DNA from: DASVUC01 sp038237225
GTDB taxonomy: Bacteria > Planctomycetota > Phycisphaerae > Tepidisphaerales > Tepidisphaeraceae
DNA: 64,000 nucleotides
Assembly: GCA_038237225.1 (NCBI GenBank)
Contig: JBBRYX010000012.1
Span: 105,052-169,051 of the forward strand
Direction of reading: 5' to 3'
Below the pieces are notes generated by a model, which worked only from the letters and a program-made list of their open reading frames with translations, ran no database searches and was not told the origin of the DNA. The position numbers and the translations under genes are program-made. Each line of letters begins with the position of its first letter. Positions within the stretch are counted from its first letter, which is position 1. Positions 51,938 to 59,981 of this stretch are shown one piece after another.

Positions 51938-52047
51938 AAATCCGAAATCCGAAGCACGAAATCCGAAGCAAGCACGAATCACTGAAGCGGAAATGCTTCG
52001 TGCTCGGAGTTTGTTTCGGATTTCGCGCTTCGGATTTCGTGCTTCGG
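51938..52047. repeat. Palindromic repeat, AATCCGAAGCACGAAATCCG family
   Basis: Units of AAATCCGAAGCACG on the left are mirrored by CGTGCTTCGGATTTCG-type units on the right around a loop near 51990. The whole is an imperfect 110-base palindrome, some 100 bases upstream of the isomerase start. Confidence 0.7.
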
Positions 52048-52088
52048 CGCGACACTTTTTGCCGCGAAAATTGTCACGTCCCTCCCCA

Positions 52089-52241
52089 TCACCAATGCCA
52101 AACCACCATCCCCACCTTAGCCACCGCCGCCGCTGCGATGGTCCACCCGGTGACGTGGCGCCAGAACCGGGACGTCCGGCCGCACACTTTGCACCGGCCC
52201 GCGAGGGGAAGCACGCGATGACCGCAACGATCGCACTGCAT
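52089..52241 (-). CDS. Small zinc-ribbon membrane protein
   Basis: This is a 50-residue protein. It begins MQCDRCGHRVLPLAGRCKVC, with two CxxC knuckles that should bind one zinc. A basic stretch (GRTSRFWRH) and a hydrophobic segment of about 20 residues to the end (VTGWTIAAAAVAKVGMVVWH) follow, which can span the membrane. The ATG lies two bases after the TGA of the upstream gene, with GAGGAA nine bases before it, so it is translationally linked. No known family is assigned. Confidence 0.65.
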   Translation of the reverse strand: MQCDRCGHRVLPLAGRCKVCGRTSRFWRHVTGWTIAAAAVAKVGMVVWHW

Positions 52242-52243
52242 CG

Positions 52244-52456
52244 TCAAGCTTCCTCGTCAAGCTGTTCCACGCGGAACAGACGCATGAGCTCACGGGCGTA
52301 CAGTCCCGCGACTTTGGCGTTTTCAAAACGCTCGCGAGCGATCTCTTTGCCATCAGACCCCTCTTCCTTGAGGTAAACTTCCCACGACGCCGCCCCGCTC
52401 ACGTCCAACTCGCACTTCCGAACCGACACGCGCTCCGCTACAGCTACTTCCGACAT
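52244..52456 (-). CDS. Small acidic protein of unknown function
   Basis: The protein has 70 residues from ATG 52456 (an in-frame ATG at 52462 is equally possible): MSEVAVAERVSVRKCELDVS, ASWEVYLKEEGSDGKEIARE, FENAKVAGLYARELMRLFRV. It looks like a beta-hairpin followed by a helix, with an acidic C-terminus (EQLDEEA). It is upstream of and coupled to the zinc-ribbon membrane protein gene. The family is not recognised. Confidence 0.6.
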   Translation of the reverse strand: MSEVAVAERVSVRKCELDVSGAASWEVYLKEEGSDGKEIARERFENAKVAGLYARELMRLFRVEQLDEEA

Positions 52457-52791
52457 GGGCATGCCATCAGTATCGGATGGTTAACAACTTTAACCTTTGC
52501 TGAGTCCCATCAGAAAATTGCCGAACTCCACGGATGACGCCCCCCGCGCCTGTAATCCTCAACCCACTTCGCCCCCCCCGTAGCCCCCGCCGGAAGGCGC
52601 AGGTTTTCAAAACCGAAGTGCAGGCCCCCCGAAGTCCTTGTCGGGGCGACACTTGTACCGCCCTCTTCCGTTTCCAGAAAAAACAGCCCGCAGTTCGGTA
52701 TACTGCAACTCTTCTGGATCCCTCGTTCGGATATCTGCTTAAACACTTCCCGCCTCCAACTCGTACTGTGTGAAGGCCTTACAAAGCATCA
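52457..52791. other. Divergent spacer with a palindromic repeat
   Basis: No gene is seen. A variant of the GGGGCGACACTTG palindrome lies at 52640-52664, with mismatches in its right arm. The rest should hold promoters for the small-protein pair and for the large cytochrome-type gene. Confidence 0.4.
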
Positions 52792-55700
52792 ATGAATCAG
52801 CCCCGCCTAATCCTTCTCCCCCTTGCCGCCCTCTGCGGACTGCTGCTCTGCAACCCAGCCCAAGCCGATCCCCCCATCGACTTCGCCCGCGAAATCCAGC
52901 CCATCCTCGCCGACAACTGCTACTTCTGCCACGGCCCCGATAAAAACCACCGTACAGCGGACCTCCGCTTCGACATCCTCGATCCCAAGCAAGGCCCTTT
53001 CGCTCCTCGTGATGACTATTCCATCATCACACCCGGCAAGCTCGATGACAGCGTTCTGATCATGCGTCTCACCTCCGACGATCCCGACTTCCAGATGCCG
53101 CCCCCCAAAGCCAACCGGCACGTCACCCCAAAGCAGATCGACCTCCTCAAAAAGTGGGTCGAGCAAGGTGCCAAGTGGGGCAAGCACTGGGCGCTCGAGC
53201 CTCCCATCCGTTCCGCGCTCCCCGAAGTTAAAGATGCCACTTGGGTGAAGAACCCCCTCGATCGCTTCATCCTCGCCCGCCTCGAGAAGGAAGGTCTTAA
53301 GCCCTCGCCCGAAGCGTCGAAGGAAACCCTCATCCGCCGGGTCACCCTCGACCTCACGGGACTTCCCCCCACGCCCGAACAAGTCGATGCCTTCCTCGCT
53401 GATCCTTCATCCGATGCCTACGAAAAAGTCGTCGACCGCCTCCTCGCCAGCCCGCGCTATGGCGAGCGCATGGTCTGGGAATGGCTCGACATCGCCCGCT
53501 ACGCCGACACCAACGGCTATCAAAACGATCCCACCCGCACCAGTTGGCCCTGGCGCGATTGGGTGATCAAGGCGTTGAACGAAAACCTTCCCTACGACCA
53601 GTTCATCATCTGGCAGCTCGCCGGTGATCTGCTCCCCAACGCCACCCAGGAACAACGCCTCGCCTCCGCCTTCAATCGCAATCATCCCTTCAACGGCGAA
53701 GGCGGCCGCATCCCCGAAGAAACCCGCGTCGACAACGTCATGGACCGCGTCGACACCACCGCGACCGCCTTCATGGGTCTCACGGTGGGTTGTGCGAAGT
53801 GCCACGATCACAAGTTCGACCCCATCAGCCAGAAGGAGTACTACCAGCTCTACGCATATTTCAACCAGTGCTCCGAAACCGGCGAAGGAAAATACGTCAA
53901 CGAGGGGAACGTGTCGCCCGTGATGACGTTGGTCTCCGAGCAGCAATCGCAGAAGCTCGCCCTGCTCAAGAAGCAGGCGAAGGACGCCGCCGAAAAACTC
54001 ACCGCGCAGATGCCTGAGGTCGACAAGAAGCAAGTGGAGTGGGAGATCGCCGCGCGCTATGAAAAAGGCTGGATCGTCGCCACACCGCTTAGTGCCAAAG
54101 CATCCAGCGGCGCCACCATGAAGACGCTGCCCGACAGTTCCATCCTCGTCGGTGGCACCAATCCCGACACCGATGTTCACGAAGTCGTTCTCCGCAGTGA
54201 TCTCGCTCGCATCACCGCCCTTCGCCTCGAAGCCATCCCCGATCCGTCTCTCCCCGAGGGTGGCCCCGGCCGATCTCCAAGCAGCGGTAACTTCGTCCTC
54301 AATAACCTTGAAGCGGCCGCAGTCTCACTCGCCGATCCGAAGCAGACCAAGCCGATCATCTTCGCCTCCACCGATGCCACTTTTTCCCAGGAAGGTTTCC
54401 CGGTCGCAGGAGCCGTCGATGCGGATCCCAAAACCGGCTGGGCCGTCTGGAAAGCGCCCGACAAGAAAAACATCTCCGCCGTCTTCCGTTTCGCGGAACC
54501 CGTCACCTTTTCAGCCGGCTGTTCAATCACGCTCAAGTTTCACTACGAATCCCCAGTTCGCCTGCACACGATGGGCCGCTTCCGCCTCGCCCTGAGCGAC
54601 GCGTCTGCACCGACGCCTTCCGTCGCAGCCGCACTCGCGGTCGCTGCCAACGAGCGCACCGACGAGCAGAAGAAACAAATCCGCGACTTCTACCGCGGAC
54701 GAATCTCGACAGAACTCAAAACTCTTAACCAAGCCGCCGCGGCCGCGAAGAAAGCCGCGGAAGATTTCGAAAACGCCTTCACTAAAGTGATGGTGATGGA
54801 TGATGCCACCACCCGCCCCACCCATGTCCTCAGCAAAGGCGCCTACGACAAGCGCCTGGACGAAGTCCACCCCGGCGTCCCCGCAGTCCTAAACCCCCTC
54901 CCCCGCGACGGACAAACCACCAGTTCCCCCCGCGACCGAGAGCGCAGCGGCTCCGTCGCGGGACCGCCGACCGCCACCCGCCCAACAACCCACCCCACCA
55001 ACAACCGCCTCACCCTGGCCCGCTGGTTAACCGACCCCGCCAACCCGCTCACCGCCCGCGTCACGGTGAACCGCTACTGGCAACAATTCTTCGGCACCGG
55101 AATCGTCAAAACCGTCGAAGACTTCGGCCTGCAAGGCGAACGTCCAGTCCACCCCGAACTCCTCGATTGGCTCGCCCTCCAGTTCCGCGATGGCTCCCCC
55201 ATCCCGGTAGGGGCGACACTTGTGTCGCCCTCTTCTCCTGCCGCCTCGCCCGGTACGCCGGCCCGCGGCGAGCCTGGTCGAGTCGGAGAGGGTTGGGGCG
55301 AGGGTCGCAATCCCACCAACGCGCGCACCCAACCCTGGAACGTCAAAGCCCTCCACCGCCTCATCGTCACCAGCGCCGCCTACCGACAATCCAGCAAAGT
55401 CTCCCCCGATCTCTTCGACCGAGACCCGGAGAACCGCCTCCTCGCCCGAGGCCCACGCTTCCGCCTCCCCTCAGCCTTCATCCGCGACCAGGCCCTCGCC
55501 GCCGCCGGCCTCCTCGTCGAAAAGGTAGGTGGCGCGCCCCTGAAGGGTTACCAACCCCCCGGCATCTGGGAAGAAGCCACCTTCAACATCATCAAGTACC
55601 AGCAGGATCACGGCGAAGCCCTCTACCGCCGAAGCGTCTACACCTTCTGGCGCCGAATCGTCGGCCCCACCGAATTCTTCGACACCGCATCCCGATCATC

Positions 55701-56073
55701 CTGCGTCGCCCGCCCCTCCCGCACCAACACGCCCCTCCATGCGCTCACCACGCTCAACGATGTAACGTACATTGAAGCCGCCCGCGCTCTCGCCCAGCGC
55801 GTCATGACGAAAACGCAATCCCCCGAAGAACGCCTGCGAATGATTTGCCGGTTGGTGCTTGGACGTTCTCCGCACGACACAGAGAAGCCCGTCCTCTTCG
55901 CCGCCCTCGACCGCCTGAAGAACGAATACGCAGCAAACAAGCCCGAGGCGCTCAAGCTCCTGTTACAAGGCGAATCCAAGCGTGATGAAAAATTGGATCC
56001 CTGCGAACACGCTGCGTACACCGCCCTCTGTTTGGAAATCCTGAACCTCGACGAAACCCTGACAAAAGAGTGA
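52792..56073 (+). CDS. PSD1 / DUF1549 / DUF1553 planctomycete cytochrome c protein
   Basis: The 1093-residue exported protein has a signal peptide (MNQPRLILLPLAALCGLLLC...AQA). A planctomycete cytochrome C domain follows with DNCYFCHGPDKNHRTADLRF (CxxCH heme site). DUF1549 contains AKNPLDRFILARLEKEGLK-like text and WEWLDIARYADTNGYQND, with a second CxxCH (TVGCAKCHDHKFDP). A concanavalin-like insert is in the middle, and DUF1553 follows (RLTLARWLTDPANPLTARVT, VNRYWQQFFGTGIVKT, PLHALTTLNDVTYIEAARAL). Two stretches of low-complexity sequence (about residues 702-726 and 805-846) come from palindromic repeats inserted in frame. The DUF1501 gene follows 71 bases downstream, the usual partner. The function of the pair is unknown, and a redox or sulfatase-linked polysaccharide role has been suspected. 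Confidence 0.9.
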   Translation: MNQPRLILLPLAALCGLLLCNPAQADPPIDFAREIQPILADNCYFCHGPDKNHRTADLRFDILDPKQGPFAPRDDYSIITPGKLDDSVLIMRLTSDDPDFQMPPPKANRHVTPKQIDLLKKWVEQGAKWGKHWALEPPIRSALPEVKDATWVKNPLDRFILARLEKEGLKPSPEASKETLIRRVTLDLTGLPPTPEQVDAFLADPSSDAYEKVVDRLLASPRYGERMVWEWLDIARYADTNGYQNDPTRTSWPWRDWVIKALNENLPYDQFIIWQLAGDLLPNATQEQRLASAFNRNHPFNGEGGRIPEETRVDNVMDRVDTTATAFMGLTVGCAKCHDHKFDPISQKEYYQLYAYFNQCSETGEGKYVNEGNVSPVMTLVSEQQSQKLALLKKQAKDAAEKLTAQMPEVDKKQVEWEIAARYEKGWIVATPLSAKASSGATMKTLPDSSILVGGTNPDTDVHEVVLRSDLARITALRLEAIPDPSLPEGGPGRSPSSGNFVLNNLEAAAVSLADPKQTKPIIFASTDATFSQEGFPVAGAVDADPKTGWAVWKAPDKKNISAVFRFAEPVTFSAGCSITLKFHYESPVRLHTMGRFRLALSDASAPTPSVAAALAVAANERTDEQKKQIRDFYRGRISTELKTLNQAAAAAKKAAEDFENAFTKVMVMDDATTRPTHVLSKGAYDKRLDEVHPGVPAVLNPLPRDGQTTSSPRDRERSGSVAGPPTATRPTTHPTNNRLTLARWLTDPANPLTARVTVNRYWQQFFGTGIVKTVEDFGLQGERPVHPELLDWLALQFRDGSPIPVGATLVSPSSPAASPGTPARGEPGRVGEGWGEGRNPTNARTQPWNVKALHRLIVTSAAYRQSSKVSPDLFDRDPENRLLARGPRFRLPSAFIRDQALAAAGLLVEKVGGAPLKGYQPPGIWEEATFNIIKYQQDHGEALYRRSVYTFWRRIVGPTEFFDTASRSSCVARPSRTNTPLHALTTLNDVTYIEAARALAQRVMTKTQSPEERLRMICRLVLGRSPHDTEKPVLFAALDRLKNEYAANKPEALKLLLQGESKRDEKLDPCEHAAYTALCLEILNLDETLTKE
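54902..54962. repeat. Inverted repeat inside the DUF1553 gene (first insertion)
   Basis: CCCGCGACGGA (54902-54912) and TCCGTCGCGGG (54952-54962) are exact inverses, enclosing a copy of the CCGCGACCGAGAG-type sequence seen in intergenic repeats at 35906 and 36630. It encodes a Pro/Arg/Ser-rich stretch between NPLPRDG and the conserved LTLARWL. The length and frame keep the gene open. Confidence 0.7.
55207..55312. repeat. Palindromic repeats inside the DUF1553 gene (second insertion)
   Basis: Bases 55207-55231 are identical over 25 positions to the intergenic palindrome at 22142-22166. They are followed by a second repeat type (GCCTCGCCCGGTACGCC, GGCGAGCCTGG, GGGTTGGGGCGAGGG). They encode PVGATLVSPSSPAASPGTPA and EPGRVGEGWGEGR, which separate two normally adjacent conserved parts, DWLALQFRDG and WNVKALHRLIVTSAAYRQS. 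Confidence 0.78.
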
Positions 56074-56081
56074 GCTACGAC

Positions 56082-56135
56082 GTAGCATGGGCGTCTCGCC
56101 CATGCCTCTTCACATGGGCGAGACGCCCATGCTAC
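56082..56135. repeat. Palindromic repeat, CATGGGCGTCTC family (second copy)
   Basis: GTAGCATGGGCGTCTCGCCC and its exact inverse GGGCGAGACGCCCATGCTAC bracket CATGCCTCTTCACAT. The repeat fills the spacer between the DUF1553 and DUF1501 genes, where it could attenuate transcription or stabilise mRNA. Confidence 0.78.
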
Positions 56136-56144
56136 AAACAGTCA

Positions 56145-57635
56145 ATGAACCCACTCACCGACAACCGCCGCCACATCACCCGCCGCGCCCTCCTCGGCCG
56201 CACCGCCACCGGCGTTGGCACCGCCGCCCTCGCATATCTTTTTAACAAAGATCTCCTCGGCGCCATCGCGCCTCCCGTCGCGCCTTCCACCGCCCCCAGC
56301 CTTGCCGCTCACGGCGCCCTCGCCGGTCTCCCTCACTTCGCCCCCAAAGCCAAGCGCGTCATCTACATGTTCCAGAACGGCGCGCCCTCCCACGTCGATC
56401 TCTTCGATTACAAACCCAAGCTCAAACAGTGGCACGGCAAAGAGATCCCCCCAGAGATCCTCGGCGGCGCACGCTTCAGCACCATGACCTCCGGTCAGAA
56501 GGCCAAACCCGTCCTCTCGGAAATCACCAAGTTCGCCCGGCACGGAAAATCCGGTGCCTGGATCAGCGATTTGCTCCCCCGCACCGCCGAGATCGCGGAT
56601 GAACTTTGCTTCATCAAGTCCATGCACACCACCGCCGTCAACCACGCCCCCGCAATCACCTTCTTCCTCACCGGAGCCGAACAACCCGGCCGCCCCTCCA
56701 TGGGATCCTGGCTCACCTACGGCCTGGGCTCCACCTCCGAAAATCTCCCCGCCTTCGTCGTCATGACCTCGCGCGACAAGGAAGCCTCCTGCGGCCAAAT
56801 CTTCTACGACTTCTACTGGGGCTCCGGCTTTCTCCCCAGCAAATACCAGGGCGTCAAATTCCGCGGCTCCGGAGATCCCGTCCTCTACCTCTCCAATCCC
56901 GACGGTATGAGCAAAGAGATCCGCCGAGGCATGCTCGATGATGTCGCCAAACTCAATGAGCTCAAGCTCCAGGAACTCGGCGACCCCGAAATCGCCACCC
57001 GCATCAGCCAGTACGAAATGGCTTACAAGATGCAATCGAGCGTCCCCGAGCTCACCGACTTCTCAAGTGAACCCAAATCCGTCCTCGACATGTACGGACC
57101 CGATGTGAAGCGCCAAGGCTCCTACGCCTACAACTGCCTCATGGCCCGCCGGCTTGTCGAGCGCGGCGTCCGCTTCGTCCAGATCATGCACGCAGGCTGG
57201 GACCAACATCGCAATCTCACCACCCAGCTCAAAGTGCAGTGCACCGACACCGATGCCCCCAGCGCCGCACTCGTGAAAGATCTCAAGCAGCGCGGCCTCC
57301 TCGATGACACCCTTGTCATCTGGGGCGGAGAGTTCGGCCGCACTCCATTCCTCCAGGGCGACATCGCCGACAGCAAAGTCTGGGGCCGCGACCATCACCC
57401 TTACGCCTTCACCCTCTGGATGACCGGCGCCGGTATCAAGCGCGGCATCACCTACGGAGCGTCCGACGACTTCGGTCACAACGTCGTGAAAGATCCCGTA
57501 GACGCCCACGACCTCCAGGCCACACTGCTAAAACTCCTCGGCATCGACCACGAACGCCTGACCTACAAATTCCAGGGCCGCTACTTCCGCCTAACCGACG
57601 TCGCCGGAAAACTCGTCCCAGGTATCCTCGCCTGA
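56145..57635 (+). CDS. DUF1501 family protein with Tat signal
   Basis: The 496-residue protein starts at ATG 56145, with a twin-arginine motif TRRALLGRTATG and a hydrophobic segment (AALAYLFNKDLLG). The sulfatase-like alkaline-phosphatase fold is indicated by VIYMFQNGAPSHVDLFDYKP, MHTTAVNHAPAITFFLTG, VIWGGEFGRTPFLQGD and GRDHHPYAFTLWMTGAG. A final GHNVVKDPVDAHDLQATLLK and HERLTYKFQGR also match. DUF1501 proteins almost always sit beside DUF1549/DUF1553 proteins, as here. No formylglycine Cys/Ser site of true sulfatases is evident. An upstream frame extension runs through the palindromic repeat and is not used. Confidence 0.92.
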   Translation: MNPLTDNRRHITRRALLGRTATGVGTAALAYLFNKDLLGAIAPPVAPSTAPSLAAHGALAGLPHFAPKAKRVIYMFQNGAPSHVDLFDYKPKLKQWHGKEIPPEILGGARFSTMTSGQKAKPVLSEITKFARHGKSGAWISDLLPRTAEIADELCFIKSMHTTAVNHAPAITFFLTGAEQPGRPSMGSWLTYGLGSTSENLPAFVVMTSRDKEASCGQIFYDFYWGSGFLPSKYQGVKFRGSGDPVLYLSNPDGMSKEIRRGMLDDVAKLNELKLQELGDPEIATRISQYEMAYKMQSSVPELTDFSSEPKSVLDMYGPDVKRQGSYAYNCLMARRLVERGVRFVQIMHAGWDQHRNLTTQLKVQCTDTDAPSAALVKDLKQRGLLDDTLVIWGGEFGRTPFLQGDIADSKVWGRDHHPYAFTLWMTGAGIKRGITYGASDDFGHNVVKDPVDAHDLQATLLKLLGIDHERLTYKFQGRYFRLTDVAGKLVPGILA

Positions 57636-57651
57636 CCGACTCCCCGTCTTT

Positions 57652-57676
57652 CGTGGGGGCGACCCTTGTGTCGCCC
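57652..57676. repeat. Palindromic repeat, GGGGCGACACTTG family
   Basis: GGGGGCGACCCTTGTGTCGCCC, a one-base variant of the repeats at 22142 and 55207, lies 16 bases after the DUF1501 stop and is followed by TCTTTCCC. It may end the transcript. Confidence 0.65.
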
Positions 57677-57716
57677 TCTTTCCCAATACGCGCGATCCTT
57701 AGATTACCATGCCGCC

Positions 57717-59003
57717 ATGCGCAAGCTCCTATACCCAGTCCTGTTACTTTGCGTCACGACCTTCGCCTGTTCTCCCCAACCGCGCGCGCAAGCGGACCGG
57801 GACGTCTCCACAAAACCGACCGGCCGCAACGTCGTCGTCTGGATCAGCATGGACGGTTTCCGCCACGACTACGTCGACAAGGCCAACACCCCCTTCTTCC
57901 ACAAACTCATGGCCCAAGGCCTCTACTCCAAACAGCTCACCACCATCACACCCTCCTTAACCTTCCCCTCTCACGTCTCCGAAGCCACCGGCGTCCCCGC
58001 ATCCGAACACGGCATTCCCGCCAACGACTTTTACGACGCCGCTACCCACAAAAAGTACAACTTCCCCTCCGTTCCCGAAATGCTCCAGGCAGAACCCATC
58101 TGGCTAACCGCCCCCCGCCAAGGCATCCGCACCCTCGTTTACGACTGGCCCTTCGCCTACGCCTTCACATCAGCCGTTCGACCCGACTATTTCCAGGCCC
58201 AGTTCCAAAACGCGCTCACCGATGAGCAACGCCTCAATCGACTCTTGGAAACCTGGATGATGGACCAGAACCCCAAACCCCTCGGCCTCTTCATGGACTA
58301 CATCAAGCACACCGATGTCAACGGTCACAAGTATGGCCCCGATGCCCCCGAAACCAAAGCCGCCATTGAGGAAATGGACCAGGACCTCTCCCGCTTCGTC
58401 AATTCCGCCAAAGCCATCTTCGACCAGAAGATGCAACCCAACGATGAACTCTACATTCTCCTCACCACCGATCACGGCATGATGCCCGTGACCACGCTCG
58501 TCAATTTTGAAAAGCTCTTGTCGAAAAAACCGTCGCCCACCGTGCAGCTAGTCACCTCCGGCCCCCTAGGCATGATCTACCTCGACCAAGTCCCCCCGGC
58601 CCAAGCCGCCGAATTAAAAACATCCATCCTCAACGACCTCCGCGAGTGCGACTTCCTCACCGTCTACACCCGAGAAACCCTCCCGCCTGACTGGCATCTC
58701 GCCCATCCCACCCGCGTCGGCGACATCGTCGTCATGCTCAAGCCCGGCCACTCCTTCAGCACGCGCCTCCCCCTCCCAACCTTCCCCGTTGCAAAAGTCG
58801 GTGGTCCCCTGGGCATGCACGGCTACCCCCCTTCCCAATCACCCGAAATGCTCGGCTTCTGCGTCCTCTGGCGCTATCGCCACCCCCTCGCCGGCCGAGA
58901 CCTCGGCAAGGTCGACGTCCTCCAACTTCACCCCACGGTCGCCAAACTGCTCGGCATCGCGCCGTCAAAGAACGCCCTCGCCCAACCCGTCCAGATCAAA
59001 TGA
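57717..59003 (+). CDS. Ectonucleotide pyrophosphatase/phosphodiesterase-family lipoprotein
   Basis: The 428-residue exported enzyme is of the alkaline phosphatase superfamily. It has a signal peptide with lipobox-like CVTTFACS (Cys18). Metal site 1 starts ISMDGFRHDYVD, with the first Asp. The nucleophile Thr is in TPSLTFPSHVSEATG. The conserved EHGIPANDFYD, MDYIKHTDVNGHKYGPD and LTTDHGMMPV (Asp/His ligands) follow, and the last His is in PLGMHGYPPS. It probably hydrolyses nucleotide or phospholipid phosphodiesters in the periplasm. It follows DUF1501 by 81 bases on the same strand. Confidence 0.9.
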   Translation: MRKLLYPVLLLCVTTFACSPQPRAQADRDVSTKPTGRNVVVWISMDGFRHDYVDKANTPFFHKLMAQGLYSKQLTTITPSLTFPSHVSEATGVPASEHGIPANDFYDAATHKKYNFPSVPEMLQAEPIWLTAPRQGIRTLVYDWPFAYAFTSAVRPDYFQAQFQNALTDEQRLNRLLETWMMDQNPKPLGLFMDYIKHTDVNGHKYGPDAPETKAAIEEMDQDLSRFVNSAKAIFDQKMQPNDELYILLTTDHGMMPVTTLVNFEKLLSKKPSPTVQLVTSGPLGMIYLDQVPPAQAAELKTSILNDLRECDFLTVYTRETLPPDWHLAHPTRVGDIVVMLKPGHSFSTRLPLPTFPVAKVGGPLGMHGYPPSQSPEMLGFCVLWRYRHPLAGRDLGKVDVLQLHPTVAKLLGIAPSKNALAQPVQIK

Positions 59004-59162
59004 TGCGCCGCCCCAATCCGATACTGACGTTCGCATTTTATTTGATGCACTGAACCGAGCCAGCTTGAACATCAAAAACGGAATTGCGACAGCTCAAAAC
59101 GGGACGGCCCCGGAGACGCCCCCGGAAGATTCGCCCCCGCTTTTGGACGGGTTCCTTCTGCA

Positions 59163-59408
59163 TCACCCCGCGATCCTGCGAACGGACCAAACTTCATCGT
59201 CGGAAAGCGGCTCAACTTGTGACTCGGGAACCGTAACCACCGTGATCGTGTGACCCAGGGCGCTGAACACCTCCAGCATGACCCCCCGCGGACCACCCGA
59301 GGGGTGCGCGAGAATCTCCACCACGGTCCCGACGTCGCCGGCCTTGAGGCGGTGCTCCGGCACATCGGTCTTCAAAGCCGCTTCCTTATAAAGCTCAATT
59401 GAAGTCAT
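59163..59408 (-). CDS. DUF4926 domain protein
   Basis: The 81-residue protein has a small beta-barrel look: LYKEAALKTDVPEHRLKAGD, VGTVVEILAHPSGGPRGVML, VPESQVEPLSDDEVWSVRRI. DUF4926 proteins typically open with E-hydrophobic-x-D-V-x-x-x-L-K-x-G-D-x-G-x-V-V. The ATG at 59408 overlaps the TGA of the upstream gene (ATGA), so the pair is coupled. Such pairs with DUF6883 are often suspected to be toxin-antitoxin or immunity modules, but this is not established. Confidence 0.75.
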   Translation of the reverse strand: MTSIELYKEAALKTDVPEHRLKAGDVGTVVEILAHPSGGPRGVMLEVFSALGHTITVVTVPESQVEPLSDDEVWSVRRIAG

Positions 59409-59737
59409 CGCTTCTCCTTCACGGGGATGAGTGTAACAAAATGGAATGTGCTCTCCCCGCCTTTTCGGATCCAGATGCTGTGAATCGACAGGTCGCCAAT
59501 GGGTCCCACCAGCTTCCCGGAGATCACGAAACGATCCCCATAGACATCCTGCTCATCCAGCACCGCGTCTGCTTCAGCAGCGTGACGAAGCAGGGCGGCT
59601 TCGAGCAATTGGGGGGCGCTAGTGGAAAATCCAATTCTGGCGAGCAGCCGGCTCTTGTCGTTCCGCGGTCGGAACTGAAGCAGGTAGTGCGTAAGCTTCT
59701 CGACAGGGATGCTCGCAACATCGGAGGTGATTCTCAT
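59405..59737 (-). CDS. DUF6883-like protein
   Basis: The 110-residue protein has VEKLTHYLLQFRPRNDKSRL followed by ARIGFSTSAPQLLEAALLRH and a beta-rich end (VYGDRFVISGKLVGPIGDLS, IHSIWIRKGGESTFHFVTLI). The KLTHYLL...K...LGF...LE.AL..H pattern agrees with the DUF6883 family. The last bases overlap the DUF4926 start. The neighbouring gene on the right is pyc, on the other strand, 244 bases away; the spacer has no further gene. Confidence 0.65.
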   Translation of the reverse strand: MRITSDVASIPVEKLTHYLLQFRPRNDKSRLLARIGFSTSAPQLLEAALLRHAAEADAVLDEQDVYGDRFVISGKLVGPIGDLSIHSIWIRKGGESTFHFVTLIPVKEKR

Positions 59738-59981
59738 TCCGGCTCACTCAACGTACCTGCTCATGATGACTGACATCGTCGCTTAAGAGCGAATTGATGA
59801 TACCCGTTCACGTCAACTCTCGCGCCGCTTCGAGCAATTGGGGTGCCGGGCGGAGTTGCAGGTCTGTTCTGACGGAGCCGGCGGGCTGCTTGCAAATCCC
59901 CCGCTCGCACCCACAATACCGCCCACTTGGAACCGCCCTTTTCCTGGCTCGCTCCGCCGCCTTCTGAGCAAGAATAACCCC

